From Lates calcarifer (taxonomy: Eukaryota > Chordata > Actinopteri > Centropomidae), in NCBI RefSeq assembly GCF_001640805.2, contig NC_066851.1, positions 6,435,458 through 6,499,457 of the forward strand: 64,000 bases of DNA, written 5' to 3'. The translations under genes were made by a program, and so were the position numbers. Below, one piece after another: positions 36,740 to 47,389 of the stretch. The notes under the pieces are model-generated. The model saw only the letters and a program-made list of their open reading frames with translations. It was not told the DNA's origin and did no database searches. Position 1 is the stretch's first letter. Each line of letters opens with the position of its first letter.

Positions 36740-36872
36740 GGGTCCACATTGTCAGGATTTTGAGGCTTCAAAATAAATTGACTGGGGTCAGGTTTTATCT
36801 ATGTGTCTCAAATAAGGCTGGTACGTCATTCCACTTCAAACCAGATGCCTTGAGCAAAATGTACCATCAAAC
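36740..36872 (+). pseudogene. Possible Ty3/gypsy-like pol scrap
   Basis: FKPDALSKMYHQ at 36835-36870 resembles the KPDALSRxY motif after the RNase H domain of Ty3/gypsy elements. At DNA level, CTTGCAAGCCCTGGGTCCAC about 100 bases upstream could correspond to the RQARW segment. The intervening sequence is poorly matched and no LTR or integrase is seen. The similarity is short and may be chance. Confidence 0.25.
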
Positions 36873-36984
36873 ACGCATGTAGTCATTTTTAATGAATAAC
36901 TGTGGTAAACACTAAATTCTGTAATAAATGTATTCCTGCTATAAAAGCCATGACATATTGAGTGTGAACACCATTTACTCAAGT

Positions 36985-37145
36985 ATGAGTTTGAGTTCAC
37001 ATTTTCTGCTACTTTCCTCTACTCCACAACATTTATTTGATAAGTTTAGTGACTAGTTACTTTGCAGATTCTTAATTCACAACTTTTACTTGTAACAGAC
37101 TATTTCTACACTGTGGTATTGCTACTTTTACTTAGAGCAACATTA
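36985..37145 (+). mobile_element. Family D dispersed teleost repeat, internally deleted
   Basis: Landmarks TTCCTCTACTCCACAACATT, TATTTGATAAGTTTAGTGAC and TAGTTACTTTGCAGATTC are followed by CTTTTACTTGTAACAGACTA, TTTCTACACTGTGGTATTGC and TACTTTTACTTA. They occur in the order of a very common percomorph repeat whose full copies are longer, so this copy has lost its middle. No coding content; class not assigned. Confidence 0.7.
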
Positions 37146-37154
37146 TGCAACTAT

Positions 37155-38880
37155 TTTACCTTTAAATAACAGTTTCAGAGTCATTTTGGTGGTACACTGA
37201 CTTGTAATAAAAAGAATGGTGCCTCTGTCATTCTCACCCAGTACCTCACACACCTGTTCTTGTGCTGATGTAAATTTGGTCATGCCAGGACGATCTTGCA
37301 CGAGAAGTACGTAACGCATAAAGTGTGCATTCTTTGTTTGTCCTTGTTGCCGGAGCAATTGTTAGGCTTTGTTTTCTGTAGATGAGTTGATAGGTTGTAG
37401 GGATGTACCACTCATACTTGGAGCCCAACAAAATTTAATAAACCAGCATCTTGCAATTACCTGCGAATGCAGACGCACTGTTGCTGATAGAAAAAAAAAA
37501 ATCACATAATCAGCCAGAAACAAAATCTACAGCACAAGAGACTGAGAAAAGCAGATAAAGCTGAAAATAAATGTCTTTCTGTAAAGTAAAAAGACTGCTC
37601 AGTAGTGACTCTTTGAACACTAGACAATAATCTGAACATCTGCAGTGGTGTGAATGGACAGTATCAGCTGGGATAATATACTTGTCACTCACTGCATATA
37701 GTTATCTCATTGGTTATAAGATGATGGATAAAGAAAAAATGGATAAAAACAAAAAATAAGAATAAAAGAGAAATAAAGAAAGCAGTGAGTTCAGCTGAGG
37801 AAAATCAGCTGAGTGGTCATTTCAGAGTTGGACTGATTACACTCAGTAGCCTAAATTGCTGTGTGTGTGTATGTGTGTGAGAGTCTGTGAATGTGTAGTG
37901 AGAGAACAATAGTGTCTGATTAACCCATCCTCATCTCCCCACGGGTCTCCAGCCCCTAGACTCCTTGCAATCATATCCAGTCTCCTTCCACAACCTCCAT
38001 TAATCTGGAATTAAGTTGTGAATTACACTAATCGGCTTTCTTATTAGGCAGTCATGATAAACTCATTATGTATCGACCCTGAAGCATTCTGATGATACAT
38101 TTGTTAGCTGTGGTGATTACATGTATGTTATCTGTTGCTGTTATAAAAAAAACACACACATCTGCCTAAGGGTAAACAAGTGATTAATTGTTGGATATGG
38201 AGGAATTCTAATGCTGTTTGGTGCATACAAACCTGTTTTAACTGATTTGTCCTCTGAATCTGTATCTTGTATTTAATTAGATATAGTTGTTTTTAATTGA
38301 TGAAAAGGATGAAGTTTGTGCAGAAAACTGTTGCTTCACATTTTGTGTCAACTTTCTGTCAAGCGACCACGAATTAGTTACTTCCTATCACCTGCCAATG
38401 AGGCTCCATCATGAGGGCATAATGCCAACAGAATTCATGGGAGGGTACCATGTATCTGTGTGGTTAAAGGGGAGATTTCAACCAATTTAACATGTCAATC
38501 ACTGGAGGTACTACTCAGCCTGTTAAACTGAAATTGAATAAAGTCTTTGTCAATTTTGTCAAGGGCTGTTACAACTTGGGCCTGGAGATTTCAAATTTCC
38601 AATTCCGAATGAAGAGCTTGCATTATAAACTGTGGATGTGACTTTTGAAAGACATGGGCATTAAGGTTTGGAATCCAGTGTTTCTACAGCTTACTGACTA
38701 ACCCAAGAATTAGAAATAGCTTTTCCTCTGCTGGTTTGATTTTGGCTATTTTTCCTTTAATCTATCTCTGGCAAGTGCAACTTTATTGAAGGTCAGTACT
38801 AAATCAAATCTTGATTGCTCTGTTAACTTCAGTTTGACAATGTAACAGTGAACACAACATTGCTCCCAGTAGCACACACA
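37155..38880. other. Unrecognised DNA, possible conserved stretch at 37915-38130
   Basis: No gene or repeat is recognised. 37915-38130 is non-repetitive and holds several AATTA/TAAT-type words and CTAATCGG. I note it as a candidate regulatory element on appearance only. Confidence 0.4.
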
Positions 38881-39440
38881 GCGAAAGGTTAACAAGAGTC
38901 TACAGCCATGCTAATAGTTCAGTAAGACTGTACTTAGGTTTAGCTAAAATGCAAAAGTCACCATGCTAACGTACTCACAATGGCAGTGCTAACATATCAC
39001 TGTTTTCCAATTAATGTTTACCATGTGCATTAGCATGCTAACACTTGGGAATTTTCACTTAACACAAATTACAACACAAGTACCACTTTTATCTAAACTG
39101 TTTTGCACTTCTATGCTCAACCTTTAATGTACATTCATGCCATTCATGTGTCAGTGGCAGGGAACTACCATGCAAGGCACTGCTGTAGCCACTGGCAACA
39201 ATTTGGGATTCAGTTTCTCAGGTTAAGCTGATAAGAATGCCCATAGTTTTACAGGCATTTGATTGCAAAACAAGATGTATGCCGATCTACAAGAATGTAG
39301 ATTTTGTGATATTTCAATGGAATGAATGATTAAAATATTTGATTTGATGATGGTGCAACATAGATGTATGAATTTATTTTCACGTCAACCTATTCAATAG
39401 CTGTTGGCATATTTGTAATCTACAGAAGAGTGGTGGAACC
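38880..39440 (+). mobile_element. Family C dispersed repeat, copy 2 (decayed)
   Basis: CACCATGCTAACGTACTCAC, AATGGCAGTGCTAACATA, GTTTACCATGTGCATTAGCA, TGCTAACACTT, and later TTTTACAGGCATTTGATTGC followed weak-match text. These follow the order of family C (copy 1 at 27.6 kb) but with more divergence. Confidence 0.5.
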
Positions 39441-39532
39441 AATCAACCAGCAGAAAGACATTGTAATTTCCAAATTCACACTGATTGCGTGGCTAAAAAT
39501 GAAGTCTTAAGGTCAGGTGCCTTGACAACACT

Positions 39533-39568
39533 ATTCCTAATACTATACGTATTCCTAATACTTTACTT
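39533..39568. repeat. 18-bp tandem duplication
   Basis: ATTCCTAATACTATACGT is followed directly by ATTCCTAATACTTTACTT. Confidence 0.85.
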
Positions 39569-39569
39569 A

Positions 39570-42215
39570 TTTTAAAAAGAGATCTACTGACAACCAATGC
39601 TGATACCACCAGGAGGGTCTAATGTAGAATTAGCTTTGAGAGTTCTCTTCCCTTGCATGATTTCCCTTGTTTGGTACCTTGTTTGCTTGGCTGCCTGTGG
39701 CTGGTGTGCTTAGCATCACTAATAGCACTGCTACCAAATGGATAACATTCCGATTAACATGTTAAGTACTTAGTAAATACTTAGTCATGTTGACACTGTG
39801 CCCCCCAGGTTTCATGACAAACAGAGAAAGGGAGATAGTGTTGTAGAGAAATACAGAAAGAGAGCACTGGCTTCACAGATGAGAGACACCACGAAGAGGA
39901 AAATACTGAATTATGTTAATACACATGGAAGCCTATCTGATTTTCAACTCCATACTCCTCAAGTCAAACACCAAAGCACTTACTGCAGTTGAATATCATG
40001 TTTGTTCTGTTAATTATTTGTAGATACAACGTGCCACAGTTCTGATAAAGTCGAATGTGTTTGCCTGTGTTGTGGATTACAAGGTCAAGTTCCATTTATG
40101 GTGACAACTCTTTGTGTAAGAATGTGACCAGCCCCTAAAAGACAGGTTCAGTTTATGGTTTTCTAACATTTCAATTGGTTTTTGGTTATTTTCATTTAAT
40201 TGAGGAATTAAATCACAAGTTTGAGAACATCTCACAGTCCCTTGGGCGGTATAAACTGCTTTAAAACTGATGGATCCAAGAAAACTGGGTTTGTGTTTTT
40301 TGTTTTGCCTGTTTAATATTTTTCCTCCACACTCCCACAGTGTTAATAACACATTACAACCGTGTTATGTGAAAGGTTAGCTACTAAAAAGCTATCCTTG
40401 GGTTTACTGCCACTCAGATACCTCCTTATTGCTATGTGTACATGTGCCTGAATGATCCTGAGTGACCCTGAGTGCCAAATGGCCTCAAATCAATGTCAGG
40501 GGCTGTTCACTCCCACAAACTCCTCCATCCACACATTGTCAGTGGACTGTGAAGCTGCCTGCTAACACAGAGCAATTCAGTCTCTGGTGATGGTGACAGT
40601 GATTGACTGTGACCATGCAGGCAGTAAAGGTGCTGATGATGATGAAGCTGGTGGTGATAAACATGGTTAATGGAGTCAAGTAATTAACTCAAGTTCACAG
40701 TTTGAACCCATCCTGCTTCATTTGTATCCAACCAACATCCCAATGCTAGACAGCTGCATTTGAGAACAGTAATCACCAGGCACAGTATGCAACCTCACCA
40801 CCTTACGTTGCATAGATGTTATTCATGGAAGACATTTTGACTTGTCATAGGAGTAAAGGCTCAGGTGCAACTAATAACCTTTATAATAGCTGCATTTGTG
40901 TCACTTCCAGGGTCCTGGTATTGTTCATGCTGGCTGTGTGACATGGCTTAAAGTGGAGCCACTTGCATCTACAACAAAGTATCTAACAACCTACTGTGTT
41001 TTTAAGATATGAGGACTTGATTTCAAAACACTTTCTCTGGTGTTTCTCTGGTGTTGCTTGATTTGATTCCATTTCAATTTGGAACAGTGGAATAGTGCAA
41101 CACTGCAGGGCATGTTGAGCAACAATCCCAACTTAAATTACACATGCAAACACAGAAAGACACAGTGTGTGATTTTTGACAGTTAACAAGGGAAAGCAAA
41201 GACTTGTTTATGAGTCCCCATGTCTTGTGTAAATGCATTTCTCTCATCCGTTCCATTCACTGGATATTGCAAACTCCATGAAACATCCATTCATTTTCAA
41301 ACTTATAACTAGAATTATAGAAGGAATCAGTGACACATCCTACTTTCAATAAAACATCTGAGTATTCATATCCGCCTTAAAAAGGTTGATAAACTCCATT
41401 CTGCATGCTCTGTACTATAGGTAGGTAAACTGAATTCAGTATATATGAGAAGCAAACAGCTGAGCTCCTCTGACACTTTGAGCCAGGCAAACACTCAGAA
41501 AATCAGAAACACACACAGGGGACTTTGGGTTGCTGCCACTAAGCCTGCATGTAGTGTCAGGCTTAACTTTTCCCCAGTCAGGGTAAGCTTGTCTTTGTCC
41601 AACATTTCAACCTGACTGCCAACATAAAGGTCAAACAATTACTGGCCAACCTTTCTGTTTCATATTGCTCTTTTCTGCTGGCCGTGCACGTGTACAGTCT
41701 GGTTGAATGTCATCCTGTAGGCCACAGATTGCTGGTGCAACAGCATTTTAAAGTGGCTCTTTCCTACTTTGTACTGTGCCTCTCTCTGTCTCAAACACAT
41801 TGGCCATGTCGCTGCACAGTTCACCTCCTCAGTTCAGATGCCTGGAATAAAGGGCATTCATTTTTTGTTATCTTTATGGTGTATCTGCTTGAGTAGATGG
41901 CAGGGGAGAGAGTATCAGTGTATACAAGGAAATGTGTGGGATGATGTGAAACAATAATAATGACCTCAGGATATAATGTGTGCTTAGGATCTAATGGATT
42001 TGGGGGTTTTCCAAAAGTGACACCCCATTTTAGCCCTGGCTATGTCCTTCCTCAGTGATCAATGACAAAAGGTCAATTTCAAATTTATGCATTTTACTGA
42101 ATTCCTTGAAAAGCTGGACTGCATAGAATACTGTGCAGGTCATTTTTGTTGTGTTCAATAGCTCCTTACAGTTGATGATGTCACCTTGAAAAATTAAAAA
42201 ACAGGTTTGTCTGCT
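39570..42215. other. Unrecognised DNA
   Basis: No gene or repeat family is recognised. A basic 64-codon frame lies at 39798-39992 after a C-rich AG (see findings). GATG-type repetition occurs near 40575-40660. Confidence 0.5.
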
Positions 42216-42216
42216 A

Positions 42217-42840
42217 CTGCCTACAATGAGCAAGAACTCAATGTGTCCAGTTTGCTAGGTTTTCCTTTTCTGTTCTCCCTGTGGTCAAGGGCATTCCCCA
42301 GGGCTCTATACTAGGACCATTACTATTTTCCATATATTTAATATATAGAATATCTATTGTCATAGAAATAGATGATACTGTTATCTAATGTGTTTTCTAT
42401 ATCAATAGTACAGATCTTAATTCTTGCACTGCATTGTTTTTGTTCAGTCAATTTAATAAATAACTTAATTGGATTTATATGTGGATAAATCCAAAATCTG
42501 TTTTCAAACAGCAGCATTACTAGCTCACCCTCCCTAACTCAACTGCCCAGTGAAGTAAATTGAAAAAGGTCTACAATCATCTAGGGTATAATTTCTGATC
42601 ATACATTGTCATTTAAATCACACAACCACAAACCTTGCATCAAATCTTCTGGGCAAGGAAACCAGACATGTTTATTAGATTATAGTGATCTGTGTTTCAT
42701 GAAAGTGGCATTTAACAGTTCTTGTTGTCTTCTTAGACGGGTCTCTCTGAAGGAAGAGATTTTAATCTCAGCAAGACCTTTTATCTGGAATCTTTCACGC
42801 CAGAGAAGACACTCTCTCCACTTTGTTTTCATTTGTCTGT
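42217..42840 (+). pseudogene. L2-like LINE reverse transcriptase, decayed
   Basis: ARTQCVQF and FSVLPVVKGIPQGS run into ILGPLLFSIYLI, the PQGSxLGPLLF block before the catalytic loop. About 70 bases later IDDTVI corresponds to the (Y/F)ADDT catalytic motif with its first residue changed, then a stop. Near 42606 SFKSH begins the later RT segment, and LLDYSDLCFMK (about 42673-42705) corresponds to VLDYGDxxYM. Segments between are shortened or frameshifted. The order and spacing fit the L2/CR1 group. It is inactive. Confidence 0.85.
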
Positions 42841-42844
42841 AATA

Positions 42845-44075
42845 TCAGTAATCTGCGTTCCCCTCTAAAATGATGTAGTCAGATTGGAAAAGTGTCTGAA
42901 ACAGCATCTGTTGTTTAAACTTTAGTTCAGGCTTGCCATAGACATTAACAACAGTGACACAAAATGTACCATTCCCAACACAACAGAGGGGAATGATGCT
43001 GACTGGATTGTAACTCAGTTTTTAATAAAACACCAATTTGGACCCCATATATTGGCTTGCCTGAACGAATGTGAACTCGCTGGTCTTTAATCCTGTTCCT
43101 GTGAGAGTCCTGTTGGTTTTCATTCTAGCAATTTAATCAAGAACTGATTTACACCTGGCACACCAGGTGAATATAGTTAGCCATGATTTTGCCTGCATTT
43201 CTACATCTGAATAGCTTTAAGCCACGTACATTGATAGTCGTCTGTGTTGTGTGTATTCTATAGGTGTGTGAATAAGAGAGAGAAAACACTGTTTCAATGT
43301 TCAAAAGCATCAGCTGGTCAGTCCATTTTCTCTCTTTTCTCATACACCAAAAAAGTTTGAATGACCTTAAAAAAGTGTGCATATGGGTTTTTGTGACTGG
43401 CAAGGCTTTGCAGTTGGTCAAGCACTGAGTTTATTCACATGCTAAATTAAGCAGGGTATCTAAAGTATCACTATGTTCACACACACATACTTAGACACAG
43501 TGGCCCTGTGCTTCAGTGTGTAATTGACAGACTATGTGGTTGGTTGACTATCTGAGGCGAGACTGTTTGGCTGAGTGACTGGCTCAACAGCTGACTGGTC
43601 CACTAATTGAGTAGCTCAGTGTGGGAGTGACTGGCTCACTAAACGATTTCGACACAACTGGATGGTGGCGAGACTGACACACTGGCTGCTGGAGTGGTAA
43701 AACCAATAAATGCTTTGCAAGACATGAATTTTAGAATGTAAGGCTCTTTGCTTACCAGCCTCCTTACACATCAATGAAACACTGCTGAGTGGCCAATTTT
43801 AGGTCCAGACCCGACCTCTTAAATTCATGTTATTTTGACTTGTCTCCATCCCTGTAGCTAACACAGTTCTGTTGTTACTGACAGAAGTCAAACCTGTTGC
43901 CTACCTTTATGGGGGCAATATTTGCTGTAGTTCTTTGCAAGTTTTACATTTCAGCCAAGTTTTATGACGTGGAACACAGTTTTATGCATATATTACCTTT
44001 GCACAATTTGAACATACAGTAGAATGTCTGAATACCTTTTAGTACCTATCGAAACAAAATTACACATGAGCTGCA
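42845..44075. other. Unrecognised DNA, GACTGG-rich stretch
   Basis: The part nearest the LINE may be its degraded 3' sequence (for example CTGAAACAGCATCTGTTGTT at 42896). From 43495 to 43695 the words GACTGG, TGACTGGCTCA and related variants recur irregularly, like a decayed minisatellite. No gene is recognised. Confidence 0.45.
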
Positions 44076-44077
44076 AC

Positions 44078-44360
44078 CAGGGATGCACCGATCCAGTCCA
44101 CAGAATCAATATTGATGCCAGTAGTGACCTTATTCAGCCATTTGAGTATCCAGAAATGATCTCCTCTGAACGTATTTTCTATGTCCATGTCATTAGGATG
44201 TCATTGCTTCCACCACTATTTATTTATGAGAGGTCACCTCATGTTTCCTTTCATAAAAATGATCTACATAAGTACCAAACAGTGAGGTTACCAGATTCTA
44301 AATCTGGAGAAAAGAGAGCACTGGAATGATATCTAGGATTTAGGTATTAGGTATTGGTAT
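44078..44360 (+). mobile_element. Possible hAT non-autonomous element fragment
   Basis: CAGGGATGCACCGATCCAG at 44078-44096 resembles the CAGGGATGCACCGAT terminus of hAT-like elements common in fish. GGTATTAGGTATTGGTAT (44342-44359) recalls the GGTATCGGTAT interior of such repeats. No inverted partner end or 8-bp target duplication was found. Confidence 0.4.
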
Positions 44361-44545
44361 TTGAGTGGAAGGACAGACATAGAATACATTTCTATGAGAG
44401 GCATATTAAAGAGATGCTTAATAGCCTTGTCTGAGATTAATTTTGCCTTGACTGGAAATGGACAAGATCAGGCAGCTGCAGCAGGAGCAAGTGAGACAAA
44501 GCGGTGACAATTTTCATCACTCCTCCTAAATACACAAATGTAGAT

Positions 44546-44791
44546 TACAGTTATATAGTGCTTCTAGTGTTACAGACCACTCAAAGCACTTTACACTACA
44601 GCCACATTTACTTATTCATACAGTGCTTTCTAAACATAGGAGAGCTTTATCTACTACACACACACTCACACAACATCAGGGTTCAGTATCTAGCTCAAGG
44701 GCTCTTTGACTGGAGGAGCCAGGGATCAAACCACCAACCTTCCAATTAGTGGATATCTCACTGCTCTGTCTCTTGAGCCACAGCTCCCCCC
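44546..44791 (-). mobile_element. tRNA-derived SINE, antisense copy
   Basis: Read on the minus strand from 44791 it begins GGGGGGAGCTGTGGCTCAAG. TGGCTCAAGAG serves as an A box and GGTTTGATCCC as a B box, and GGCTCCTCC closes an acceptor-like stem with the GGGGAGC start. The following body (CCCTTGAGCTAGATACTGAA, then GTGTAAAGTGCTTTGAGTGG) and the end CACTATATAA match a SINE tail frequent in percomorph fish. CA/GT expansion marks the middle. No clean target duplication is seen, so it is older than the SINE at 31.2 kb. Confidence 0.82.
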
Positions 44792-44794
44792 ATG

Positions 44795-45885
44795 TGACAG
44801 AATTACATAGACTGATACATCCTGACCAAATAATATTTATTAGGCCAATCTTTTCAGCTTCTGCCTAGTCTCCAGTAATTGTTTTTTAAATGATATTCTG
44901 TATGATAGCATAGGCGGTATTAAAATGCTGTATATCGTGTGATAATAATGACAGCTTTTATTCTTCAAGCTCCATACCACCAATACATTATTTTACACAA
45001 TTTAATGTGAAGCATTCCGTCATATCAGTTTGCCTACCTGGACTGACCACTACATGCTGGTCCACAAATCATCTGTTGGTAAGTGGTGTTTTTTTTTTTT
45101 TTTTTTTTTACAGGGTTTGTTAACACAAACTCATTCACATCCTGAGATAAATAAATTAAAATCACTGATACATACATATGTATAAAAAAGTCACAGTTAT
45201 ATACATACATCAGTTAGGAAAAGGCAAAAATACATGGCATGGAGGAAACATGGAACTAACGATATTTTTTATGATTATCTGGAGTATATTCATCAAATAC
45301 CATAGAATATTACTTCTGTTGCTAAACTACACTTCCAAAATACTAATAAGCGTCTTAGATTCACAGTATTCACCATTACACAGAAAATAAAGACCTTCTA
45401 TATATAATAATGCTGCTGTTGAACAAGCTTTTATAACATGGAAGAAAGAAGGTGAGTCATTGAGTGCAAAAAGCGAGATAAAAGATTATAGACAAGCTGT
45501 AAAATAGAGTCTGATATACAGTATAATTGGAGACTTAACTGCCCCATTTGTAAGATATTACCAAATATTCCTTGATTACCAAAGACACAAATGAAATTTC
45601 CTATTGGATACCCTGAATTTCTATCAGTGGTCAGTGAAAAACTGAGCTCTGGGCGTGTGTATAATTTATTGATGTGCTAAAGACATCTCAAACAGACTCA
45701 TATTCATTCGGACACAGGAAATTGCTAGTTAGTTGATAATGGAGTGGAGAAATGTATCATTTCAATGACTGATTTGCAGTATATAGTCAGACTGGACTGA
45801 ATAATGGCTAGGATGACTAGTTCACTGATTGAATCACACCTAAACAAAAAAAGTGCTCTGATTTCTCATTCAGTGGGTTCTGGTC
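44795..45885. other. Unrecognised AT-rich DNA
   Basis: No gene or repeat family is recognised apart from the poly-T tract listed separately. Confidence 0.55.
45089..45109. repeat. Poly-T tract, 21 bases
   Basis: Uninterrupted T run followed by ACAGG. It superficially resembles a splice acceptor, but nothing coding follows. Confidence 0.9.
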
Positions 45886-45889
45886 CAAC

Positions 45890-46010
45890 TGAGCCATCTG
45901 GCTTCCATTTTATGCGAAATGGCGCCTGTGATTGGCCTGTCATTTTATTTTAAATGGTGGGCTCTGACTGGTTTGACATTTTACTCTGAACAACAGGCAC
46001 TGATTGGTGA
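45890..46010. repeat. 36-bp minisatellite, about 3.4 units
   Basis: GATTGG at 45930, GACTGG at 45966 and GATTGG at 46002 are spaced exactly 36 bases. The text between them aligns unit to unit (TGATTGGCCTGTCATTTTA against TGACTGGTTTGACATTTTA), and a partial earlier unit (CTGGCTTCCATTTTATGCGA) starts near 45897. Each unit carries an inverted CCAAT-like core. The units are about 60-70% alike, so the array is old. Confidence 0.7.
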
Positions 46011-46014
46011 GGGA

Positions 46015-46745
46015 GCCGTTACCAGGCATGGACTGATTTCCAGCAGACCATGAATGCATCGTTACACACACAAAGTTCATATAGCCTATATATATGCGCA
46101 CACTCGCAGTTAAAAAGGATATTTTTCCACCATTAGTAGAAAGGCAATGTTGAAATGGATTACATCTGCTTACATTTAATACACACACATGCTCAAAGAC
46201 ATGACAAATATGACATACAAAACACATACTGTACATGCACACATATACACAGATGAGTGGCACATCCCTCATGCCCTACCGACCTCTTTCTATATAACAT
46301 GTTAACAGTCACATTTAGCATTTACTCCCCTGGATTTTTCTCCCTTATTTGCATTTCTTCATTTTGTGAGAGATGAGGAGAGAGACAGAGATGGGAAATG
46401 AACGAAAGAGCTGATTTAGTATGCAAGTGCTGCAACATTACAACAGGGAAAAGCTAAATTGAAATGTCATTCTGTATTCATCACAAAACATTGATGAGTG
46501 TGTATGTGCATGGGTGGGCAAGGGGGTGGTTGAGCATTATTTATAGTTTAGTTTGTGTACATGTATTTGTTGTGTATGAAGTGTTTTTACTAGTTGCAGT
46601 ACAAATTACTTCAGTCAGTAAAATCCCTCATCCCTCAACATTAGCTGTATTCCCATACAGCCCCCAAAAATAAAAACTAATTTTGTTGGTTAATTCTAGA
46701 CATTTTTGACTTGTAGTATTATCACGTGTTCGGCAGCGTTCTCCA
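46015..46745. other. Unrecognised DNA
   Basis: CA-rich sequence near 46060 and 46180-46250 explains the 110-codon minus frame 45940-46272. No gene is recognised. Confidence 0.55.
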
Positions 46746-46749
46746 CCTA

Positions 46750-46930
46750 TCATCATCAAAATACCAAATAGGGGAATATCTTTTGGGAGAACAGTGTTCC
46801 ACTCCTCTAGTAGAGTCCCAGAGACTTGCAGATTCAATGCCAAGGCATTCCGGAGCTGTTCTGGAGGCACATGGTGGCCCAGCACCTTACTAAACCACTT
46901 TATCTTGGACTTTTCCTTTAATTTGTCACC
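46750..46930 (+). pseudogene. Tc1/mariner-like transposase C-terminal scrap
   Basis: One plus frame reads GEYLLGEQCSTPLVESQRLA, then DSMPRHSGAVLEAHGGPAPY, and stops at TAA 46891-46893. The SMPRR...AVxxARGGxxxY ending is typical of the C terminus of Tc1/mariner transposases. The following text (TTTTCCTTTAATTTGTCACC) also matches fish copies I recall. The catalytic core is absent, and the assignment rests on the C-terminal pattern. Confidence 0.5.
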
Positions 46931-47286
46931 AATCTACTTACTTTATACATTTTAATGAGGCATTCATATGCGTCCATTCTTTCAACCACAATTCACACGG
47001 ACCAAAAAGGCTTCAATATTGAAAATTCAGTCTTTTTCATCACATCTTTCTCTAAGGAACCAATAATATTGCTCTTTAGATGCAGAAAATCCACTGAAAA
47101 AGTGACCTAAACACCTTGGTTTATACCCTACCTAAAATTTGGATTTCCTGATTGGATAAGAACGTGGGACACATCTACAGTTACTGCTCACTAAAAATAT
47201 TTTATGTACTTACAAGAGGATGCCTACTCTTCCTCCCTCCATTTATAATTTTAATTGCACAATTAAGTGCAGCAATCTTTTCAAAG

Positions 47287-47385
47287 ATGTTATAGAAATG
47301 ACCAACATAAAGAATTTGCTTTTTTGCAGATGATATGTTGCTGTTCATGGATGAAGAGTTGGAATAAAACAGCTGTGTTAACTCC
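47287..47385 (+). pseudogene. L1-like LINE reverse transcriptase scrap
   Basis: FFADDMLLFMDEE (about 47319-47358) is the FADDxLLF catalytic block of L1-type (Tx1/Swimmer-like) reverse transcriptases. The preceding NQHKEFAF-like text, in a shifted frame, fits the residues usually before it. A stop follows within a few codons, and the rest of ORF2 is not recognisable. Confidence 0.65.
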
Positions 47386-47389
47386 CATC

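Noticed and set aside
45081..45115. Poly-T followed by ACAGG as a splice acceptor
   Set aside because: A homopolymer T21 is better explained as simple sequence, and the following frames stop quickly.
45940..46272. 110-codon minus-strand Cys-rich frame as a secreted peptide
   Set aside because: The Cys/Met/Val content comes from CA-rich simple sequence, and the 3' part lies in the 36-bp minisatellite.
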